From Alentia gelatinosa (taxonomy: Eukaryota > Annelida > Polychaeta > Phyllodocida > Polynoidae): DNA of 64,000 nt. Under the pieces are notes generated by a model, which had not been told where the DNA came from, made no database searches, and saw only the letters and a program-made list of their open reading frames with translations. The translations under genes and the position numbers were made by a program. Within the stretch, counting starts at the first letter, position 1; each line of letters begins with the position of its first letter. Shown piece by piece: positions 55,859 to 64,000 of this stretch. The stretch spans positions 136,967,118-137,031,117 of the forward strand of contig OX465579.1 of assembly GCA_950022655.1 (NCBI GenBank). The letters run 5' to 3'.

Positions 55859-58198
55859 ATGACCAGTTCTCACGAAATGGGAGGAACCCCTGTTTTTGAC
55901 CTTTTTTCAAATACGTTTTATGGACTTTCATTGAGTATTATCTTAAACTGTATTTGTGCATATCAGGAGGAATTTGCTACAAGATATCTCATTTGGTTAT
56001 CATTGAGAGGCATTTGAATTTTAACACCTCTTACTTTAATCTTTATGTCGCCATATAATTTAGAATATAGGAAATGATATTCATATATTTTTTTAATTAC
56101 CCTCAATATAACCTATATTTCAAACATAAGTGCTTTCCTGTGTGAGGCAAAAAGAATTTTTCAATTTCTTTGATTTTTAGCTGAGAAAATGGAGAATGTA
56201 TACATGGGCTAACTAGCTAATTTAGCATATTAATTATAAGGACAGAGATCTTATAAAAAAAACGCTACATGGCCTAGTCGGATATCATCCCTTTCTATAT
56301 CTTATCTTTCAATGATATCAATTGCACATGATATTTCTTGAATTCTCATTACAAAATGGACGATGTCAAGATGAAAAAGTAATCTTTACGTCGCCTATTT
56401 GTATATGTCTCTAGCAACAAAGATTTAAATTGAAATTTGAATGTCTCAGCTTCAAACTCACCCTCAATCTGTGTCTCAACCTCACTGATAGTCCCACCAT
56501 GGTCACATTATTCAAACATGGGATATTAGGCTTTAAAACGGCGACGTAAAGATGAGTACTCATCTTTTTTTTTCGTCGCCCTACTCATCTTTACATCACC
56601 CACCTATATATGTCTTTGGCAGCAAAGAAATAAGTTGAAAATTCATAGTTTCAAACCCAAACTCACCCTCAGCCTATGTCTCCCCCTCACTGATATTCCT
56701 ACCCTGATAACATGATTTGAAAAGAGTCAGAGATGAAAAATAAACGGGGGACGTAAAGACAAATTTGTCATCTTTACGTCGCTGTTTTGAAGGCTAATAT
56801 AGGTGACTTACACTGGTGTATAACGTGGTGTATTCTGTAAAATACACAAGGGAGAACCTCAACCAGATGAGACATTCATTTTTGGTTATGATAGTCACCA
56901 CTAGTCCTACCTGACTACAAATGCCTCATGTATGGTCTCAGTTCTACCAAATTTGTATTTTTTTTCTCACATTCAAGTCATGTGACTAGGTTGGACTATT
57001 TAGTGAGGGTGAGACATGGGTTGACATTTGGTTTGAGACTGAAAAAAAACTAATTTGAATTTAAATCTTTGTTCCCAGAGACATATATAAATGGACAACA
57101 TAAAGATCTGTACTCATCTTTACATCGCCGTTTTTTAAAGGCTAATATCTCATGTTTAATTAGTATGAGCAGTGTAGGACTATCAGTGAGGGTGAGACTT
57201 AGGTTGAAGGTGAGTTTGAGGCTGAAACATTCAAATTTGAACTCAAATCTTTGTTCCAAGAGACATATATAAATGGACGATGTAAAGATGATTATCTTTA
57301 CGTTGCCACTTTAAAGGATGATATCTCATTTTCAATTCATGTTAGGAGGATGTTACCATCGGTGAGGATGAGACATAGTTTGAGGTTGTGTTTGAGGTTA
57401 AAACCATTAAATTTCAAATCATTTCCTTGTTGCCATAGACATATAAAAACTGGCGACATAAAGAGACAGTGAATCTCATCTTTACGTCGCCACAGTTTTC
57501 ACATCAATTTTACTAGAAAAAATGTACATAACATATAGGAAAAAATTGACACAGAAGGTGAACATATCTTCTAATTTTCTGAAGGTTTTCTTTTAATATC
57601 AATAATTTTTTTCTTTGCTTCCAACATTGCTGAAGGCGGCAACATAAAGATGAGCACATTTTAGCCATAAGGACTTTACAGGATATTGGCATTTCTGGAG
57701 TTTATTTTTCATTTTTTCCCCATAACATACACCATAAGGGTTACATTCCATGCCAAATAACCAGTGGTTAACTATTTTTTCATTATTCAATGTGATAGAG
57801 AAAAATGGCAACATAAAGATGAGATACATTTTAGCCATGGTAAAAGTGAGTATAAAAAACATTAAAAGACAAATCTTTTTGAATTTTCACTTGGAACATT
57901 TTGTATGCATTGAGGCAGGTTGGTTTAGATCAATTTTGGAGGGATGAATGTGGTATATATATTGTGTGCGTGTGTGTGCATGTTTATGGCAACCAAAAAG
58001 TAGTGAAAAATGGGTGGTTTTTCAACTATATTGTCTCTTCTAATGCATTGACAAAAGTAAAACTATATATGGCGTTTTAGCTCTCAGTGAGATCTACATG
58101 ATGCAAAAGGAAATGGGTAGCTAACTCCAGAATTGAATGAGTTACAAGATGGTGAACCCGAAAACAGGGGTTCCTCCCATTTCGTGAGAACTGGTCAT
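55859..58198. mobile_element. 2.3-kb inverted-repeat element with internal two-armed hairpin array
   Basis: ATGACCAGTTCTCACGAAAT continues as GGGAGGAACCCCTGTTTT at the left end. The exact reverse complement forms the right end, giving an inverted repeat of about 38 bp. It lies between TA tracts. The interior repeats a unit of about 175-180 bp in opposite orientation on the two sides of a centre at about 56.8-57.0 kb. Unit borders carry palindromes built from GGCGACGTAAAGATGA and its complement, at about 56358, 56540, 56746, 57093, 57275 and 57452. Single motif copies lie at about 56042, 57637 and 57804. No transposase is encoded. It is a non-autonomous element of a type I do not recognise. 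Confidence 0.8.
56358..57491. repeat. Internal palindrome array (GGCGACGTAAAGATGA hairpins, about 180-bp period)
   Basis: Six hairpin sites are spaced about 182, 206, 347, 182 and 177 bp apart. Between them a common sequence appears (TCAAATTTGAA..AAATCTTTGTT and ACTATCAGTGAGGGTGAGAC), reversed in the left two units relative to the right three. The region is open in no convincing reading frame. Confidence 0.8.
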
Positions 58199-58640
58199 TA
58201 TATATATATATATATATAGAACTATATATATATAGTAACAGATTTCCTAATCAACGATAACCACGGAAATTACGATGTCAGCGTGTAGTCCACTTTATCA
58301 CTGTTCCTAGTGGTGTACACCAACTAAGTCCTTTTGTGCGTATATCGTATTACTAGCTGCTCTAAGTCCTCTTCTCGAGAGTATGGTATCAGGCTCCCAG
58401 GTCTACACCTTAGAAGCTGGAGCACTAGAATGCCAGAATGCCGGTTGCCTCCCGTATTTATACCCAACAGGTGACGTCATGCCGGGCACTTCAGCATCCA
58501 CCAAACCCACACTTCAGCGAAGGTCGTGGCGAGCACTCACAGCCCAAGCCATCCCCATTGACATGATTTAGATACAACTTTCGTCATTCCATTTGGGTCT
58601 GTACGAGACTTTCCTCAGAGAACCCCTTTACTCCCGCCCA
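58199..58640. other. (TA)n flank, then unassigned sequence
   Basis: TA tracts at 58199-58232 follow the element end. The rest up to 58640 has no recognised content and may belong to the 5' part of the following retrotransposon relic. Confidence 0.4.
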
Positions 58641-58879
58641 TGTGTGAAATCCTTTGAAAGAGCGGCCCGACTTGGATGGTGGGTCGGATGAGCTGCTGCC
58701 CAGTCACATTCCCCTCGTGGCACCTGTGTTCTGGGGACCTGAGCCTTCCTGCGAGTTGGACTTGAAATTCAGGAAGGTGCTGATTATCAAAGAGGGCCTA
58801 AGAATCCGAGGGTTCATGTGCCGAGGGTTCAGCTCTTCTCATGGACAAGTGGGGGTCCTCCTCACCATGATAAGGATAT

Positions 58880-60093
58880 AGGTGAATTTCTAGATTTTGG
58901 GTGCCCTGTCGGTTTTGTAAACAACGTTTGGCCAACACCCACTTATGTGAAACATGCATCAGCAAAAGGCGTTAATGTAGATCTGTTTTTATTTGTAATT
59001 TCCTCTTTCGCTCTCTCTGTTCCGATGACAGCGTTAGAAAAAGAATTATGCAGATCTGATTCGTTTTTTTTATTGCGTTATTCATAGAACATTCGTTTTG
59101 CAGATAAGGAATCGTCCTTGGGTGGCCTTCTAGGCCCGCCCCAGGACCCCTTTTAAAAAAAACATATCACAACTACTAACTAGGCCAAAGAAGAACTCAG
59201 CCGACGGCCAGGTTATAAGGGACCTATTTCTTTCACATAGGAGGGCTGTTTATGATGGTATATTGGCAGCTTGATATCTGGGACGTGGCTGCATGTACAC
59301 TTTGCCAACTACAGCTGACCGACTGGCCTTAGTGGCTAGCCTGGGAGCTGCTACATTTGGAAAGTGGACCTGAAGAGGGAGTATCGGCAGCTAGAGATCG
59401 ATCAGGCGGATGCAGCCTTCCTCTGCTTCCGTGTCCACAGGAATTACCATGTAGAGCGATGCCCTCTGTCTGTGGCATGCCAACGTGCTTCAAAAAGTGT
59501 TGCATATATATATATATATGTTTCACCAAATAGGCTATCAGCGTTATGCCTATCTAGCTGATTGCGCGGGAGCCACGGCAGACCTGGAGGATGCCTGGCA
59601 TGCCTATGAAGCCTTCTTGGGCCTAACCGAGGGCTTGGGCCTGAGATTAGCCGAGGAGGGATGTTAGGCCCCTGTCCAGGTCGTCATGGCTGGGCTACAA
59701 AATTGATTCAGTTGCCATGATGGTAAGTATACCACGTGACAAATTACAAGCAGTTCTGGATGAGTGTGTCACGTGGCAAGACTGTCCACTTGTTACGCTC
59801 TGCTAACGACAGTCATTACTGGGACGCCTTATATACACATCGCACATTGCATGCAACATGATTCACACTTTCTGGCCCGGTTGGTAGCCGCCTTGTCAGA
59901 CGTACTTGTCACCCAGATGGTCACAATGGGAGATGCCGCGAAAGCTGACTTGACATGGTTCCCACTGCAGAATCCCCAGCGAACGTCACATGGTTGGGTC
60001 AATATTGCCTTTTTCAAGGCTTCATGTAAATGTGTCAGTCTGCCGGTGTCAGGCATCATGTGGCAATTGCTTCCCTTTAGACCCTGCGACTAG
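58880..60093 (+). pseudogene. Reverse transcriptase / RNase H link relic of the second DIRS/Ngaro element
   Basis: Around 59.18-59.35 kb the frames give RPKKNSADGQVIRDLFLS, AVYDGI, YLG and YTLPTTADRLALVASLGAAT, the usual sequence before motif A. Then KVDLKREYRQLEIDQADAAF and LCFRVHRNYHVERCPLSVAC follow at 59.36-59.48 kb. After a TATATA insertion GYQRYAYLADCAGATADLED stands where the YLDDF box is expected (the second Asp reads Cys). At 59.76-60.06 kb FLARLVAALSDVL and DAAKADLTWFPL match the link before RNase H. It is a degenerate, non-functional polymerase. Confidence 0.75.
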
Positions 60094-60629
60094 TTTCTAC
60101 AAGCTGATCGCCATCGCATGAGTGATGGCTTATTTCTCGGGTCTCGGAGTTGTTCCTCAGGGGTGCACAGTTGGGGTAATGGTCTCACATATTATTATAT
60201 ACCGGTGCACGAATGTCTCAGGTTTATGCCCCAGTAGTAATGATTTCATTCGTCCACACTGTGGCGTAATATATATGATACTACCCGCTGTACCACGTGA
60301 CCACTCATTCTCCTATTTAGTGAGTTGTAGAATGGTATTCTTAATGATTTCTAGGTATATAATAATAAAAAGACATAGTGAGTGTGTCTGAATTCCATCT
60401 GTTCCTCGATATTTTGGTCAGAAATGCTCACCTCATTCTTCGACCTGACCAAAATATCTCTGAACAGATTCCATTCAGACACACTAACCATGTCTTTCTA
60501 TACTCCTGTTTGTGCTCCCCTTCCCTCCGGTCTCATCTGAGACCAGTTCATTGAGAGTTGTTCCCGGCGTATCTGGCTGGCTGCAGCTCTGGGGGATTAT
60601 GACCTTGTTCTAGACGATGTTGTGAAAGA

Positions 60630-61400
60630 ATGGAGCTAGCCATCTACTCACACAGTCACACGTCCAGACCTATAGGGGACACAAATAGATTTCGTTTGAT
60701 TCCAGGTTATGATCCTGCTCTCCGGGAAGATACTCTTTTCTTTTCTTTCGCCACAACCGGGTCTACAGCTCGCAACACATCGTTGCAAGCCCTCCGCTAC
60801 ACCATGTTTCTGCTACATCCAACTACACTTGAGGCTCGTCTCTATGTACAGGCTTTGGCAGATGAACTCAAGTCTCCTGCATTTATCAAAAATAGAATTT
60901 CAGGCGCAAAAGACTGGATTAAAACCATGGAGGGGCGTGTCAGCCAAGGCGCCATGGGACTCTGGGGGATCTTCATCTCATCAAATCACATAACTATACA
61001 GATACCTCCGACCATGTTGGATGTGCTCGCTGCCATTTGCCGCTTGTCTTCACACGTTTCCTGCAGCTTGGTGATTAAGGCCACTGCTCTTCTAGCCCTC
61101 CTGAATTCCCTTTTGAACGTATCACACCTCCAAGGTTTACCTCCCTACTTGCCCTTGGCCAGCATTCTCATCTTCCCTCATAAGGGCAATCACTTCACTT
61201 CTGTGGAATGTCTGCATTTTCCACGTGCTGGATTTGCCAATGCCTACCTCATGATGCCTCATTTCTTCCGAAAAGGCAGGACTCAACCCCTCGCCTCGTC
61301 CGGTTGCTCCCTCTCTGAAGTCCAAAAATCTCCTTCTTCTATGGTAGATATAGTCACCTCTAGTAATCCCACTTCTGCGTCTATGACGCTTGCCATTTGA
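60630..61400 (+). pseudogene. Tyrosine recombinase relic, N-terminal part only
   Basis: A 256-codon open frame. FFSFATTGSTARNTSLQALR followed by YTMFLLHP, then YVQALADELKSPAFIKNRIS and GAKDWIKTMEG match the N-terminal core-binding domain of DIRS-type recombinases (layout ..YL.FLA..LKSPS.IRNYISG...). IPPTMLDVLAAICRLSSHV fits the start of the catalytic domain. The HxxR and Tyr boxes are not found, so the C-terminal catalytic half is missing or unrecognisable, although the frame is still open. Confidence 0.6.
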
Positions 61401-61423
61401 TAAACTATTTTATCACTCTTTTT

Positions 61424-61497
61424 CTACTTATCTGACTGTGAAAATTGTTTGTGAAATAAATTTGTATCGTCCACAGTCCTGCCTCAAGTGATTCACT
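61424..61497 (+). repeat. 3' repeat copy 1 (B1-like) of the second relic, with AATAAA
   Basis: ATCTGACTGTGAAAATTG, AAATAAATTTGTATCGTCC and CAGTCCTGCCTCA are repeated about 208 bp downstream. It contains a polyadenylation signal. Confidence 0.7.
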
Positions 61498-61631
61498 GAG
61501 ATGAGTGTGTATTATAATGGATAGTGAGGCGGAATGTATTCCTAATTTTTATCTAAGCGCGGTAATGCTTGCTATGCCCACTATGATTGATGTGAAGAAC
61601 TGTTCAAGCACTTTTTACACTGCTCAATTTG

Positions 61632-61706
61632 TCTGTTTGTCTGACAGTGAAAAGGCTTCCAAATAAATTGTTATCGTCCGCAGTCCTGCCTCACATGACT
61701 CATTAC
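61632..61706 (+). repeat. 3' repeat copy 2 (B2-like) of the second relic
   Basis: GTCTGACAGTGAAAAGGC, AAATAAATTGTTATCGTCC and CAGTCCTGCCTCA mirror copy 1. The 130 bp between the copies would correspond to A2. Confidence 0.7.
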
Positions 61707-61710
61707 AACT

Positions 61711-62950
61711 CATGTGACCTAACATAGAGTTTATCAAGATCTCATTCTTCACCTGACGGAGCCCAAACCACAACCCATGGGCCAAATAGCTTTGTTATCC
61801 TCCTAACATGGAATATCTATACTAATACTATTGCGAGTATGCCATTCACCTGGCAGACAATACTGGTGGCCGTAATCTGTGGCCGAGATAATTGAAAAAT
61901 GTCTCTTGCATGCAAAGTAGTGCATGAGTATATTTGTCTTTTTTGGTAACTTAGATTTCCAATGCTGAATGATAGATACAATATAGACTGGTTTCAGATA
62001 TGCTCGTATTCTCCTCGGATTAGAGCACGCGTTGGAGAGTACGGCTGCTTGAATATTTTTTTTGATTTAGTAAACAACAACATACACTGTCGTCCATGAA
62101 CGTTCTTCCCAGCGATGGCATACAGAAAACAAAGAGAAGACACACTTTCATACCACAAAACATACATACAGAAAAAACATCTAGGTAGTTGAGGATATGT
62201 GATCGAGTATGTGATATTTAGGTTGACCCTGTTTGAATTAATCTTCAGTTACCTGCTTGCTCCCATGTGTAAGACTACATTAGGGAATCAAAAGAACGTA
62301 AGCTATTGAAGGCAATCTGTACGTCCGGTGACGCCAACAAAATATCCAACGCAGCAGACCTTTGCTTACAAGCCATCTATATATTCCCAGACATAAGTGT
62401 GTACATTGGCAGGGAAGTCAGTTGTATAGGACTTATTGTTATCTAACATTGCAAAACGTAATCATTTCCATAATATCGGTCTGGTTCATTGGGCAAGCTG
62501 CTCATGGAAGTGGACTAAGAATGATATATGGAAACTTATATGATATCGGACTGGTCAATAGAGCTAAGGAGAGCGTGAATGATATATGGAAACTACCTCA
62601 CAAATGTTTTTCAAAACATTAACATATCTGGACAACGTTAGCCTGTTTCAGTCAGAGTGAATACAGTGCTAGTGATTTTGCTACCTATTGAGTATATAAC
62701 CTTTCAGATTCTTTGCATCAAGATAACTTTACAATCCCGCAATATGGGGTATTTCAATCTAACCTCCTGCGTATGTAAGTCAACAGACAATTGGTTTGAA
62801 TTGTATTTTCTGAGTGTTGGCCATATTCTGCCCAAGGACTGGAACCATGGATGTATGCATGGTTCTTGCTCGTAACCACTGATAACCCAATAGTTCAAGA
62901 TTACAGTTGTCAGAATGTTCCAGGATGGCATCATGATACCTGTTCAAGAT
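61711..62950. other. Unassigned sequence
   Basis: No gene. GAATGATATATGGAAACT occurs twice about 60 bp apart (near 62520 and 62577), a small local duplication. Confidence 0.4.
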
Positions 62951-63050
62951 GGTTCACCAAGCTCACAAACGAAACAATTTGCCCATAGATATTTGAAACA
63001 CAGTAACTCTTGAGAACTTCAAATCACTACAGAAGGACCTTTTAAAAAGG
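62951..63050 (+). pseudogene. Possible LINE 3'-end scrap
   Basis: The plus strand reads NNLPIDI-stop-NTVTLENFKSLQKDL. This follows the pattern W..LP..I...V.LE.FK..L... at the C-terminus of many non-LTR retrotransposon polyproteins. Only about 25 codons are visible and one is a stop. Confidence 0.35.
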
Positions 63051-64000
63051 CAAATTCCCTAGACAACGGTGTAATGTATGATTACTGTACATGATCTTTT
63101 ATCTATTATCACCTATGTATACCATTGTCAATGATTGTCAACTTTCTCCTTCTATAATTATCTGCTTAGCGACCACATGATAATGTCTGGTCATTTCTTA
63201 GAGTCATTGGACAATTCGACTATCACCAACTAATTTGCTTTTGTGTTTTTCTTTGTTGTATAACGTTTGAAACCTCATTATCTACCTTTCCTGGCAAACT
63301 GTTGAGAACGACTGTATCTTTTAAATGTTAGGTGGAAATGGAAACCAGCATCCGAGCTGAGTGTGTTTGCAAAGGGAAATAAATGTTTAAAAAAGGTGCT
63401 TAAATTAGCATCTACCCTAAATTTCAAAAACTGAACCAATGTACTTAATACAGTGTTTATGAAAGTATGCATTCCTAAAACGATCACATGAACACCAGAA
63501 AGGGAAATACAAATATCAATAATAAATGAATTTACAAGAATATACAATATGGAAAGTTCACTATCAAAGGCTCACCAGCAGGCAGGAAAGAATTTGGACA
63601 TCCTTTCTTTTTATTGAAAAACGTTAACGACTCACAATACACAGCAGCCCCTCTGAAGGTTGGGTCCACACCCCACTCCCCGATCTCATAGTCTACTATT
63701 TAAACCCATATGTCTACTATATGTTTAAAAAACCATGACCCCACTGCTGCCGATTCACCATGATAGACCTCCTGATACACTATGGGTAGAAATACCTAAT
63801 ACTATGGTCAATGAACCATATTTTTTATTTGAATCGGGAAGGCAATTGAAAGACTGACCTCCATGTACAGGAAGCACAGTGACTCCACGGGTTAAGGAAG
63901 AGCCGAGATATTATGACTATATATTATGTCGTGTAATGACTATGTAGCATGAAGCACATATTTATCAGCGAAAATCATGAACTGATTGATTTTGATATGA
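63051..64000. other. Unassigned sequence
   Basis: AT-rich sequence without a recognised gene or element up to the end of the window. Confidence 0.4.

Larger units (their letters stand above)
58640..61710 (+). mobile_element. Second DIRS/Ngaro-type retrotransposon relic (RT to recombinase, duplicated 3' repeat)
   Basis: In order on the plus strand: the region before the RT (EFLDFGCPVGF with PTPTYVKHASAKG, about 58.88-58.97 kb), RT (about 59.17-59.67 kb), RT/RNase H link (about 59.76-60.06 kb), the N-terminal part of a tyrosine recombinase (60.63-61.4 kb), then a duplicated 3' block (61424-61497 and 61632-61706). The latter resembles the B1-A2-B2 arrangement of split direct repeats. Stops and frameshifts separate the parts. 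The PTPT..KH.SA motif shows a different lineage from the intact element at 47.5 kb. No A1 repeat was found upstream. Confidence 0.75.

Overview
The window is an AT-rich stretch of a large, repeat-dense animal genome, most likely a marine invertebrate. The element types (tyrosine-recombinase retrotransposons with split direct repeats, LINE relics, many short inverted-repeat elements, long TA/GA/CT tracts) fit molluscs, other lophotrochozoans, cnidarians or lancelets, but the sequence does not fix the phylum. I find no convincing host gene. Almost everything that can be recognised is a mobile element, a relic of one, or simple repeat.

Layout: 0-2.8 kb is degenerate minisatellite with a LINE scrap inside. 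7.9-9.4 kb holds a decayed DIRS/Ngaro-like retrotransposon on the minus strand. 9.7-15.9 kb is a run of short inverted-repeat (MITE-like) elements, one nested in another, plus a compact T-shaped hairpin. 19.2-19.9 kb is a LINE reverse transcriptase relic. 20.5-28.0 kb is a complete DNA transposon of about 7.4 kb with terminal inverted repeats, a 4-bp target duplication and about ten copies of a subterminal motif. It carries a two-exon transposase gene of a family I recognise by its motifs but cannot place in a superfamily. A related unoccupied target site lies at 33.0 kb and confirms the boundaries. 28-47 kb is mostly unassigned sequence with MITEs, a LINE C-terminal fragment and an orphan tyrosine-recombinase fragment.

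47.5-52.1 kb is a young, nearly intact Ngaro-type retrotransposon with the order A1 - gag - pol - tyrosine recombinase - B1 - A2 - B2. Its gag and pol share one frame and are separated by a single TAG. The pol frame carries two homopolymer-associated shifts that displace the start of RNase H, and the catalytic box reads YIDN instead of YxDD. 55.9-58.2 kb is an unusual 2.3-kb inverted-repeat element whose interior is a two-armed array of about 180-bp units, each punctuated by a hairpin. 58.6-61.7 kb is a second, different DIRS/Ngaro relic that still shows its duplicated 3' repeat.

The coding parts work together only within elements. Gag, reverse transcriptase/RNase H and tyrosine recombinase would copy and integrate the Ngaro element. 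The transposase at 22.5-26.5 kb would act on the inverted ends and subterminal motifs of its own element. The best candidates for something undescribed are the 7.4-kb transposon, the palindromic-array element at 55.9 kb and the hairpin at 12.9 kb.
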